A stretch of 64,000 bases of DNA from Ewingella americana (GTDB lineage: Bacteria > Pseudomonadota > Gammaproteobacteria > Enterobacterales > Enterobacteriaceae): NCBI RefSeq assembly GCF_006438725.1, contig NZ_RCZD01000005.1, forward strand, positions 104,380 to 168,379, written 5' to 3'. Made by a program: the position numbers and the translations under genes. The stretch's first letter is position 1. The number at the start of each line of letters is the position of its first letter. Shown here one piece after another: positions 54,159 through 62,274 of the stretch. The notes beneath the pieces were generated by a model. It saw only the letters and a program-made list of their open reading frames with translations. It was not told where the DNA came from and made no database searches.

Positions 54159-56768
54159 CTACGCCCTTCTTGTTTCTATAGCTTTTTTTCTGCTTTCTAT
54201 GGAAACTCTCCATGTTTCTAATATTTCAATATCTTTAATAACTTCATCGGGATGAGGAATAGGAACCATAGCTATAGCAGCTCCGTCATGTGCGAATTTT
54301 GAACACCTTGTCATATTTGAATCTACGAGATGAAAGTCTTCATCTTCAACAACAACATATCTTAATTTCTGTGTTGATATACCCTCAGAAAATCTATTAA
54401 CTACGCCCTGAAATAGAATTTCCTCAACACTCCTCTCCCATGCCATTCTTAAATGATAATAGGCATCTTGTGTTAGTTTTTTGGTTGATTCCTCATCTCC
54501 ATTTTTATGTGAGCGGGAAATTTCATTATGCATTCCCCTAAGAGTTTTTACTCTTTTTGAAGTGCTTAACGCATCGAAAGGCAGTCTGTCGGTGTGAACA
54601 CCAAACCCTTGAGGTGTTTTTCTGATGCATTGTGTTAGATTTTCTGCATTAAGTTCTTGGGATTCTTGTTGAAGAATACATAAGAAATAAATGTCATGCG
54701 TAAATATAATTACTTGTCTTTTTTTAGACTCTTCGACGAGTCGTTTTGCAACATGCCATCTGCGGCGATGATCTAAGGATGATACTGGGTCATCAAAAAT
54801 CACCCCCGACATTGTGTTTGATAAATTTACTTCTGTTAGGAAAGAAGCTATAGCTATTGCTCTTTGTTCTCCTTCGCTGAGAATATCCGATGGCCTTGCA
54901 CCATTAGATTGTTCTAAAATTAGTTTAAATTGATTTCTTCCTCCTGGGGAGGAATTTTGCATGGTTACACGCAGTTCATGAACGTTTAATGATGCTAACT
55001 CTCTGTTAAGTAATGTAATAACTTCTGGCGTGGCAATTGTTCTAGCTAAATCTGTTGATTTTCTTGATATAGCTGTTGTTACGCAGTTAGAGGAGCATTG
55101 GCCTAATTTATTACACAGTTCTAGTTTTGCAATAAAATCCAAGACTAGGTCTTTTAAAGTAGTTAATTTTGAACGTGCCAATAATTCGTTTTGTTCATTT
55201 ATCATCGCCTGCTTAGCGTCAGCATTGAAATTTGCTTCTAAAGCCTTAGCGTCAGCCTCAAGTTTGACGGTTGCCTCACTTAATACGGTATTTGGTGATT
55301 CAGGCAGTGCACTGATATCCTCCCAGTTCATTTTCCCACTTGCAGCAGAAATAATATTTTCTTGACGTTTTTTAAGAGCTTTATCAAATGCAGAGCATGC
55401 TTCTAATAGTAGTGGAGAGTAGTCTGATAACTCATTCTTTAAAGCTTCATCAATATTTAATTTTAAGTCGGTTTTTTCTATTATCTTGAATGCATTTGTA
55501 GCATTGGTTCTTGTCGCAATAGTTAATTTTTCTGCGGCTTGCTGTATGAATTTTTCGAATGAAATTAGTCGCTCAGCGCCATGTTCACCAAGTTCATTTT
55601 GGCACAATGGACATTTATCTGTGGGTTCAAAGTTTGGAAATGACTTTGATGGATAGCATTCTTTCGAGAACTCTCTAGCAGAGTCAAAAAGTATCTTCCA
55701 TGTTTCGTTCCCTGTTCCAATTAACTGGCGGGGAGTTTCTTTAAATTCCTTCGCTGCGATATCTGCTACGCTCTTCGCCGACTTGTATTTTTCAATGAGC
55801 GTTTTTAAATTTATTTCATTTTCCGAAGATATGATTGATGATGATTCCGTAATTACTTTTATTAATCCTTTATAACGTAAGGCTTTTTGTCTAAAAATCT
55901 GAGCTTTTTGTTTAGGATCTGACTCTGCCAATGTTTTTGTTAGCGTATTAAGTCTTTCATTATCTTGGTCTGTAAGTAAAGCAAGTTGTTCCACTTCTAA
56001 CGCTGATGTTTGGTGAGAAAGATTGGATAGCAGAGAACCAGTTTTGGTTCTTGTTTTGGATAGTTCACTGAAAACGTCAAGATTTGGGGTGTTAGATTTT
56101 ATCTCACTGTCTATCTTAGCTCTTAATTTTCCGCAAACACTGACCAGTTCAGTGAGAATATCTAGTCCATAAGGTATATAAGCGAAATCTCCTTGGTTAT
56201 CAATATAAGCTTTAGCACATAATGAATCAAAAGTTGATATATTCGATAGTTCCACTGGGGGGATTTCACCATCTAGCCAGTGTAGAGATAATTCATTCCC
56301 ATCTTTTATGACTTCAAATTCTGCTTCAGCTGGCCCAGTTTTTTCAGGCGGTAAGTTTGCGTTTGGGAGTAATTGTTCGCGTTGATCTCTTGCTCTACAT
56401 ACCTTCTTAAGGAGGCGAGAATAACCTGATTTACCCGCGCCATTTTCCCCATATATTATTGTTAATCCGGTTGGTGATATAGGTAGCTCTTCGTTCTCTG
56501 CTAAGGCATTTATATTTTTTAAATTTCTAATAGACTTTATCTGAATTAATGATGAAACATTCTCTATAGTGGCGATTTGATCCTCAGTAAATGTTAGTGC
56601 TTGTATTTTAATAGGGTTAGGTATGCCGTAATGGGATTTTAAAAGTGCATATACTTCTTCTAAATCTTTTTCGTCTAATTGCCTAGACTCATAAATTCGA
56701 TTTACAGCATGTTGTTGCCAAGCTGGCAGTCTTGTAGACCAATTTTGTATTTCTTGAAGTATCGACAT
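54159..56768 (-). CDS. AAA_13/ABC-type ATPase with zinc-hook-like motif, candidate defence effector
   Basis: 869 residues. ABC/SMC-like split ATPase: Walker A GENGAGKS (107-114), coiled coil (about 220-600) interrupted by CPLCQNELG (Cys386/Cys389, zinc-hook-like), signature LSEGEQRA (630-637), Walker B VIFDDPVSSLD (656-666), H-loop His691. The C-terminal helical domain (about 735-869) has two Arg-x3-Glu pairs in LRMAWERSVEEIL (Arg774-Glu778, Arg779-Glu783) and His827 in CSKFAHDG. This layout recalls RloC/PrrC anticodon nucleases and HEPN-type domains, but homology is my inference. ATG 56768 chosen for its GGAGG Shine-Dalgarno six bases upstream. No restriction-modification genes are adjacent. 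AT-rich, foreign composition. Confidence 0.82.
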   Translation of the reverse strand: MSILQEIQNWSTRLPAWQQHAVNRIYESRQLDEKDLEEVYALLKSHYGIPNPIKIQALTFTEDQIATIENVSSLIQIKSIRNLKNINALAENEELPISPTGLTIIYGENGAGKSGYSRLLKKVCRARDQREQLLPNANLPPEKTGPAEAEFEVIKDGNELSLHWLDGEIPPVELSNISTFDSLCAKAYIDNQGDFAYIPYGLDILTELVSVCGKLRAKIDSEIKSNTPNLDVFSELSKTRTKTGSLLSNLSHQTSALEVEQLALLTDQDNERLNTLTKTLAESDPKQKAQIFRQKALRYKGLIKVITESSSIISSENEINLKTLIEKYKSAKSVADIAAKEFKETPRQLIGTGNETWKILFDSAREFSKECYPSKSFPNFEPTDKCPLCQNELGEHGAERLISFEKFIQQAAEKLTIATRTNATNAFKIIEKTDLKLNIDEALKNELSDYSPLLLEACSAFDKALKKRQENIISAASGKMNWEDISALPESPNTVLSEATVKLEADAKALEANFNADAKQAMINEQNELLARSKLTTLKDLVLDFIAKLELCNKLGQCSSNCVTTAISRKSTDLARTIATPEVITLLNRELASLNVHELRVTMQNSSPGGRNQFKLILEQSNGARPSDILSEGEQRAIAIASFLTEVNLSNTMSGVIFDDPVSSLDHRRRWHVAKRLVEESKKRQVIIFTHDIYFLCILQQESQELNAENLTQCIRKTPQGFGVHTDRLPFDALSTSKRVKTLRGMHNEISRSHKNGDEESTKKLTQDAYYHLRMAWERSVEEILFQGVVNRFSEGISTQKLRYVVVEDEDFHLVDSNMTRCSKFAHDGAAIAMVPIPHPDEVIKDIEILETWRVSIESRKKAIETRRA

Positions 56769-57012
56769 GCAAAGCCTCCATCTGCATGAAAGGGGGGACG
56801 TGCTCAATAGCTATACCACTATGAAGTTAGCGGTGCAGTGATATTTATAAATTTTGTTACTGCAAACGCTTAATCCGTGCCAAAAAACGACCGTTTTCCG
56901 GCACCTTCCAATCACACGTTTTCACATTGTTGGAAAATTAGCCTTGGCTTTTCTGGCAGGCCATCCTATTTTCATCACCGTTTTCTGGCAGGGGCCGGAT
57001 GAGGAGATAACG

Positions 57013-57573
57013 ATGGCGACTTTTGGCTATGGACGTGTTTCTACAACGCAGCAGGATACCGAAAACCAGAGGCTGGAACTCTGGCAAGCTGGATGGAAGA
57101 TCGACTACTGGTTTACTGATGTGATTAGCGGCAAGGTTCCGGCGATGCAGCGCAAAGCATTCTCTGAATTGTTGGGTAAAATCCGCGAAGGCGAAACACT
57201 GGTTGTAGCGAAGCTGGATCGCCTTGGGCGTGATGCGATTGACGTTCTCCAGACGGTCAGGGCACTGGCAGGGCGTAATATCAAGGTGATTGTCCACCAG
57301 CTTGGCACAACTGATCTCACCTCTGCTGCGGGTAAACTTCTATTGTCGATGCTGGCAGCAGTTGCGGAGATGGAGCGTGACCTACTAATTGAACGCACTC
57401 AGGCGGGATTGTCACGAGCAAAAGCCGAAGGCAAGAAGCTGGGTAGACCTTCCAAAATCGCGCCAGAATCCCGTAGAGTGATTATTGAGAAAAGGAACCG
57501 TGGGGTCAGTGTCAGTGCCTTAGCGCGCGAATACGGCGTTTCAAGGGCTACGATCACAAATTTAAACTTATAG
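57013..57573 (+). CDS. Serine recombinase (resolvase/invertase family)
   Basis: 186 residues. Catalytic Ser10 in FGYGRVSTTQQ, KLDRLGRD, and the long E helix LLSMLAAVAEMERDLLIERTQAGLSRAKAEGKKLGRP, followed by a C-terminal helix-turn-helix (VSVSALAREYGVSRATITNL). ATG 57013 follows GAGGAG. Less AT-rich than the flanking genes, suggesting separate acquisition. No transposase or inverted repeats for a Tn3-type unit are evident. It may be a stability resolvase or an invertase of the island. Confidence 0.93.
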   Translation: MATFGYGRVSTTQQDTENQRLELWQAGWKIDYWFTDVISGKVPAMQRKAFSELLGKIREGETLVVAKLDRLGRDAIDVLQTVRALAGRNIKVIVHQLGTTDLTSAAGKLLLSMLAAVAEMERDLLIERTQAGLSRAKAEGKKLGRPSKIAPESRRVIIEKRNRGVSVSALAREYGVSRATITNLNL

Positions 57574-57589
57574 TAAAAGAACCTTCTGG

Positions 57590-57776
57590 GCTATTGACAA
57601 TAACTGTCAGTTGGGGTGGAATCCCTTTATTCCCCAAGGGGGAGAGCGGGCGCCTCTTATACTTGCCGAAGCTTGGCATGTTTGTAACTCAAAGAGATAA
57701 AGCTTATCTATGAGGTCATGTAGCGACTCACTTTTACATAGGTTAGCCCGTGAAAGAATCATTCATATGAAGGTGT
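57590..57776 (+). ncRNA. Candidate structured non-coding RNA upstream of the reverse transcriptase
   Basis: About 200 bp between resolvase and RT genes without a plausible protein. A possible promoter has TTGACA (57594-57599), 17-bp spacer, TGGAAT (57617-57622). Hairpins: TGACA/TGTCA (57595-57609), GGAAT/ATTCC (57618-57633), TGCC/GGCA around 57664-57678, AGATAA/TTATCT (57695-57709), ATGTA/TACAT (57718-57739). One frame stays free of stop codons from about 57564 to 57710 although it lacks a start and Shine-Dalgarno. Several DRT-type defence RTs use an RNA in this position. Prediction only. Confidence 0.4.
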
Positions 57777-57785
57777 TTGATCAAA

Positions 57786-59282
57786 ATGGATCTTGAAAAG
57801 AGCTTACTTAATAGTATTCGTGATGAAGCAACCAAACTCTCAATGCGACATCACGCTTACCATAATTCGATAGCTATTGAAAACAATCGGAAGAAAGAAA
57901 GAACTACATCGCCAAATTTATTACTAGTAAAAAGACCTGATCACTGGCTAGTTGATAAAAAATACAATCCTTTTTATGTAAATAAACATGCAAAAAGTAT
58001 TGCCCATTCTATTACCAAGAAAATAAAGGATGGCACATATGCTCCGCAATCTCCTGAATTAGCAAGCATTCCTAAGAAATCAGGAGGAAGTCGAGAGGTT
58101 TCAATTTATCAAATTCCTGATGCGGCAGTTTCTACACTTTTTTATCACAGACTGTTGAAGAAAAATAAACATAGGTTTAGTTCTTTTTCCTATGCTTACA
58201 GGAATGACAGAAACGTCCATTTTGCAATTCAAGATATATCGGTTGAATTATTACACTCTTCTAGGATTTTTGTTGCTGAATTTGATTTTCGTAAGTTCTT
58301 TGACACTATTTCTCATGAGTTTCTGTATGCTCAGTTTGAACAAAATGGTTTCTTGATAAGTAATGAGGAAAGGAATGTAATAAAAGCTTTCTTATGCGGG
58401 AGAGATAAGGGCATTCCACAAGGGACTTCAATTTCTTTATTCTTAGCAAACTTAACATGTTGGAAATTAGATAAGCAACTTGAAAAAGAAGGTTTACAAT
58501 TCGCGCGTTATGCTGATGATACAATAATTTGGTCTAAAGATTATTCTAAGATAAGTAAAGCCTTTGATATCGTATCGGATTTTTCTATTGAAGCTGGTGT
58601 AGCTATCAACGAAGATAAGTCAGATGGTATAAGTTTATTATGTAATGAAAAAATGCCATCAGAAATAGCAAGCAGAAAGTCTCATATTGAATTCTTAGGT
58701 TATTCTATTTCAGTTGATAATGTATCTATAAAACAAGCGTCTTTAATAAAGATAAAGAGACAAATATCTTTCATCCTCTATAAACACTTAATTCAACCAT
58801 TGAATTCAAGTCCTCTTAAAGCAGTGAAAATACCTGGAAATGATAAGGATGAAGCGCTGCTAAGTGCTATATGTGAAATTCGAAGGTATCTCTATGGTGA
58901 TCTTAACGAAGAAATGATCCGCTCTTATTTGAGTGGCCGTAGTAGTAGAATTTATTTCAAAGGTATCATGAGTTTTTATCCAATCATTAACAACGTTGAG
59001 CAAATGAAATCAATGGATGGATGGTTGGTTAACGAAATTTATAAGGCAGTCCAAAAAAGATCACGTCAACTTGCAAATCACTCTATGCCGAGAATGCATT
59101 CATTGCCATTTTCTGCAAGTAGGAAGGAACTTGTTGCATACTGTGATTCACAGCGTATTCATGGTAAGAAATTAATGAAAATTCCTAGTTTCATGACAAT
59201 TTATAATGCTATGAAAAAAGGAATCACTGAATCCGGAATATTGTCGGTGACAGATCCTCAGTCAGATAATTATGATTACTAA
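57786..59282 (+). CDS. Stand-alone reverse transcriptase, candidate defence-associated (DRT/UG type)
   Basis: 498 residues. RT palm motifs in order: SIPKKSGGSREVSI (about 94-107), motif A EFDFRKFFDTIS with Asp167, motif B GIPQGTSISLFLANL (209-223), motif C RYADDTIIW with Asp244/Asp245, and EFLGYSIS (302-309). About 190 further residues follow with no thumb/maturase, HNH or integrase features that I can recognise, so it is neither a group II intron nor a phage DGR enzyme. The retron hallmark VTG near the C-terminus is not seen. The gene is very AT-rich. ATG 57786 lies 12 bases after AAGG; TTG 57777 is an alternative start. Exact DRT class not determined (DRT2-like is a guess). Confidence 0.85.
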   Translation: MDLEKSLLNSIRDEATKLSMRHHAYHNSIAIENNRKKERTTSPNLLLVKRPDHWLVDKKYNPFYVNKHAKSIAHSITKKIKDGTYAPQSPELASIPKKSGGSREVSIYQIPDAAVSTLFYHRLLKKNKHRFSSFSYAYRNDRNVHFAIQDISVELLHSSRIFVAEFDFRKFFDTISHEFLYAQFEQNGFLISNEERNVIKAFLCGRDKGIPQGTSISLFLANLTCWKLDKQLEKEGLQFARYADDTIIWSKDYSKISKAFDIVSDFSIEAGVAINEDKSDGISLLCNEKMPSEIASRKSHIEFLGYSISVDNVSIKQASLIKIKRQISFILYKHLIQPLNSSPLKAVKIPGNDKDEALLSAICEIRRYLYGDLNEEMIRSYLSGRSSRIYFKGIMSFYPIINNVEQMKSMDGWLVNEIYKAVQKRSRQLANHSMPRMHSLPFSASRKELVAYCDSQRIHGKKLMKIPSFMTIYNAMKKGITESGILSVTDPQSDNYDY

Positions 59283-59284
59283 AG

Positions 59285-59308
59285 CTGCTTCATATATGTA
59301 TGAAGCAG
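59285..59308. terminator. Hairpin after the RT gene
   Basis: CTGCTTCATA/TATGAAGCAG perfect 10-bp stem with loop TATG, starting three bases after the RT stop and before a convergent gene. T-run short. Confidence 0.7.
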
Positions 59309-59323
59309 TTTGATTACGAGTAA

Positions 59324-59821
59324 TTACTCAAACGAAGCCGCAATGACTTCTCCGGTGTTGGCGTTGAAAACGCAAAAATATTGAAGAGGTGTTTGCATTC
59401 CAAGACTATTAATCGCCTTAGCTTGTTGTCCGAACATTTGAATAGTTCGTTTGTTCTCGTCATGCCAGAGGTAGGTGCTGAAAACCGGTTGCGCTTCGCT
59501 ATCCAGCCATACATGGCGAAACGTTGTTTTCTCATCCATTACGTGCTTGCACTTTTTAACGGGGTTATGATGTGCTTTTGCATAGCATTCTGGGTCGCTA
59601 ATTGAGCACAAGGCATTTTGTATCTCTGACGGGGGATCTGCGCTAACAGAGGAAAATGCACTCACTCCCAGCACTAATGAAAGAGTTCCCAGAACACCCC
59701 ATGAAATTGCTCGCAGGCTGCTAATCTGCCATTTTGATGCAACGTGAGTGACTATGTTGTAACAGGCCCAGCTAAGCGCGGCCCCCGTTGCCATAGGTAA
59801 TAAAAAGTCTGATCCCGCCAT
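59324..59821 (-). CDS. Orphan membrane protein
   Basis: 165 residues, not recognised. Two N-terminal hydrophobic helices (about 4-24 and 31-52: SLRAISWGVLGTLSLVLGVSA), then a region outside the membrane with three cysteines (ALCSISDPECYAKAHHNPVKKC) and a C-terminal part ending YFCVFNANTGEVIAASFE. The start at 59821 (MAGSDFLLP) has GAGGG four bases upstream; Met at 59839 is an alternative. It converges on the RT gene. It could belong to the RT system or be independent. Confidence 0.65.
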   Translation of the reverse strand: MAGSDFLLPMATGAALSWACYNIVTHVASKWQISSLRAISWGVLGTLSLVLGVSAFSSVSADPPSEIQNALCSISDPECYAKAHHNPVKKCKHVMDEKTTFRHVWLDSEAQPVFSTYLWHDENKRTIQMFGQQAKAINSLGMQTPLQYFCVFNANTGEVIAASFE

Positions 59822-60061
59822 GATTCCCTCATTTGCCAAACAACATCACTTCTTGTAGTGAGTGCTGGAGACACACAACCAGTGACGACCATCATACGTT
59901 CTTGATTCTATTTGTCACTATTGGTGTTTATTTTGAATCTTGTTAATTGTAGTTATCCAGGCTTCTTATGAGGGTGAATGTGCTCACAATTGGAGATGGT
60001 AGATTCAAAATGTCTAATTTGGAGCGTGGCCTTACAGTGATCAAAATTGCACATTCAGTGC

Positions 60062-60526
60062 ATGAAAAAGACCTTAAGAATACAGTTTGGCGAGCGGGTA
60101 AAAGAGTTGCGCATAGCCACCGGAATGAGCCAGGAAGCCTTTGCCGATCGGTGTGGGTTTGCGCGTAGCTATATGAGCCGCATTGAGCGTGGCGGCTCTA
60201 ACGCGTCTCTGGATGCGATTGAGGTGCTGGCTGGCGCTCTGAATGTCGAGCCATGGCAATTATTGGTGTCTAATTTATCTGAAGATAGCGATCCGGAATT
60301 ACTGGTTCCCTATGCGGCTGATGGCACAAGCTTTCATCCCGGTCTAGCAAGCACCCGCGATGGTTCATTTGGAGTGGGAGAAAAAACCGCTCAGAAGCGT
60401 TTTGGCACATTTTCAGAGGCTCTTGAATACCTACGTAACATGAAGACAGCAAGATGGCGTAGGCCCAACCACAGCGGCAATTGGGGAATTGTTACTGCTG
60501 TGCGATGGGACAAACTCAGGAAGTAG
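60062..60526 (+). CDS. XRE-family helix-turn-helix regulator
   Basis: 154 residues. N-terminal HTH_3/Cro-CI domain (FGERVKELRIATGMSQEAFADRCGFARSYMSRIERGGSNASLDAIEVLAGAL) and a C-terminal extension of about 80 residues ending SGNWGIVTAVRWDKLRK that I do not recognise. MKKTLRIQF at 60062 chosen over upstream ATGs because the HTH normally starts here. More GC-rich than the RT and ATPase genes. Likely controls the island or one of its modules; its target is not visible. Confidence 0.88.
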   Translation: MKKTLRIQFGERVKELRIATGMSQEAFADRCGFARSYMSRIERGGSNASLDAIEVLAGALNVEPWQLLVSNLSEDSDPELLVPYAADGTSFHPGLASTRDGSFGVGEKTAQKRFGTFSEALEYLRNMKTARWRRPNHSGNWGIVTAVRWDKLRK

Positions 60527-61031
60527 TGCAGGTATAAGGATTAAAACGCGGAGGGCTGGATTGATGATCAGCATACCTAAAGGATTTGTTGCCTGCCCTA
60601 GGACTTCCTTTCCTTCAGGAGGGCAGGTATAAATAGTAAAATACGGTTGCGTTACATAGGCGTTACGTATCAAAAAAAACTATTTTTCTCAGTCAATTCA
60701 ACGAAAAACTGACTTTCATGTGATTTCAAAGAATGAACCCATAACCGTGACTTTCTCGTATATTTATATTTTCGAGTGATCTTCTTCCCGAGTATCTCAG
60801 AAATTAGTTAATATATTAATGAAGGCTGCGGCAGCAGCCAGTCGCGACGATGTCGCGACCGGATACTAAAGCTAAGACAGTTAAAACGCTACAAAGCTAG
60901 GCGTTACCTAATTAATGGTTAAGCTCTTTATATAATTGGGTTTTAGGGCGAAATAGCGGGGTTAAATGCAGGGGAATAACCCCTCCCAATAGCTCACCAA
61001 ACTGCCATTCGGAGGGGGCTACTCTCAAAAT
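60527..61031. other. Non-coding, palindrome-rich region of the island
   Basis: About 500 bp with no credible frame. Contains CCTGCCCT/AGGGCAGG (60592-60627, 20-nt loop), the tandem palindromes at 60824-60859, and TAGGCGTTAC twice (60658-60667 and 60899-60908). Could be control DNA, an RNA gene or recombination/replication sites. Confidence 0.55.
60824..60859. repeat. Tandem palindromes GGCTGC-GCAGCC and 2x GTCGCGAC
   Basis: GGCTGC/GCAGCC around GGCA, then two copies of the self-complementary octamer GTCGCGAC separated by GAT (60841-60848, 60852-60859). GC-rich block within AT-rich DNA; 11-bp periodicity fits dimeric protein sites on one face of the helix. Confidence 0.75.
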
Positions 61032-61988
61032 CTACCGGCGCTTATACGAATCTAGTCGCCTTAATACAGAGGATAAGGATTTCTTGAGTTGTTTCTCTTC
61101 AGATATCTCTCCGGTCATTAATTTTATTATTTGGGCTAATCCCATGTCTGAATGTTCGGATATACGGGAAGCAAGCCAAACATTAACCCAGTGGGGAATA
61201 TGCATTGCCAGATGTTTTTGTTTGGTTACGGAGCATTCAAGTCTTTCTGTTACTTGATCTATGCCCAATACATGGCATTTACCATCTTTGAATGCTCCTT
61301 GCTGCAATTTCTTCCATGTATCGCGATGAGATTTGGATTGATACTGGGCTAGCCCCCATTGCAGGTTCCGGTTTAGCAACAATGCAGCGATTTTTACATC
61401 GCCTGTCCATTTTTCGAGTGCAAATTTCTCCGCTAACGACCAATCAAATTCTTCGTTCATGAATAAGTCATCATAAATTTCAGACTTCACTTTCTTACGG
61501 TGCCCAATCATCCAAGCCCAGTGTAAATCGATAAGTTGTCGATCTATGCTCATCTGGTTTGGTATATCGTCCAAAGTAGTTTTAACTGAAGGGGGGAGCG
61601 CTCTAAATCGAGGTGCAATATGTTGAGTCAGGTTCAGTGCAATCGATAGTTCAACCGCTTCATTTCGTAGAGACAAATATTCTTTTTTTTTCTGCAAGAG
61701 TTTTTGAAGCTTTGTTATTAAATCAGCATTATTGCTAGTCTGTGCTAATTTTTCAGCATTCGCTGCAAGAACAGAAAATGGCTTCACTATTGTAGTCGCC
61801 GGTTCTGAATCGCCAGATGAAATGTGCACCATTGATACTGGATGGTTATGCAGATCATCAGTCACTAGCATATCAACTGCATGAGTCTCATCTAGGTGTG
61901 CTAAAAGTCTGTCGAGTTCTATTGGTAGCTCTTCTGAAAGCTTGTTTTTTCCGCGATACTTCTCATTGTTGCTGTCTATTAAAGTCAT
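61032..61988 (-). CDS. Unrecognised protein, 318 residues
   Basis: No family recognised. Soluble, charged and mostly helical by composition: a Lys/Leu-rich helix around 95-125 (KLQKLLQKKKEYLSLRNEAVELSIAL), a Trp-rich middle (LHWAWMIGHRKKVK, EFDWSLAEKFALEKWTG) and a basic C-terminus (KSLSSVLRRLDSYKRR). No signal peptide or membrane segment. Codon usage and AT content fit the island. The ATG at 61988 is preferred; a TTG at 62000 would add four codons. It is the last gene before the right leuX. The 270 bp upstream of it hold AT-rich DNA with no other gene. Confidence 0.65.
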   Translation of the reverse strand: MTLIDSNNEKYRGKNKLSEELPIELDRLLAHLDETHAVDMLVTDDLHNHPVSMVHISSGDSEPATTIVKPFSVLAANAEKLAQTSNNADLITKLQKLLQKKKEYLSLRNEAVELSIALNLTQHIAPRFRALPPSVKTTLDDIPNQMSIDRQLIDLHWAWMIGHRKKVKSEIYDDLFMNEEFDWSLAEKFALEKWTGDVKIAALLLNRNLQWGLAQYQSKSHRDTWKKLQQGAFKDGKCHVLGIDQVTERLECSVTKQKHLAMHIPHWVNVWLASRISEHSDMGLAQIIKLMTGEISEEKQLKKSLSSVLRRLDSYKRR

Positions 61989-62274
61989 CAGATTTCTCAA
62001 TTCTTGCTATTGATAAGCGAAACGATATTTTCTGGACTTAGGCTTTACAATGCTTTAGATAGGCTATTTTTAAATAAAAACATAACTATTTGATTTTTAA
62101 TCACATATTTTTTTATGGGATCCTGAGGGAAATAGTTGAAAGATTTATAAACGATACTAGCTCCTCCTACAAAATCATCCTACAATCAGTCTTTAAGAAT
62201 GATTTTTTAATCTTCTAGTTACGCGATTCGCAAGTTCAAAAAGGCCGATATATTTAAGGTGTTAAATCAGCTGG

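Noticed and set aside
54159..56768. Type I restriction-modification linked PrrC system
   Set aside because: No hsdR, hsdM or hsdS genes lie in the island, so a classic prr locus is not supported.
57786..59282. Retron, group II intron or diversity-generating retroelement
   Set aside because: No VTG motif or msr-msd inverted-repeat pair was recognised, no maturase or HNH region, and no template/variable repeat pair or target gene nearby.
60431..60673. 80-codon minus-strand frame
   Set aside because: Overlaps the XRE gene end antisense and a hairpin; hydrophobic composition comes from the repeats.
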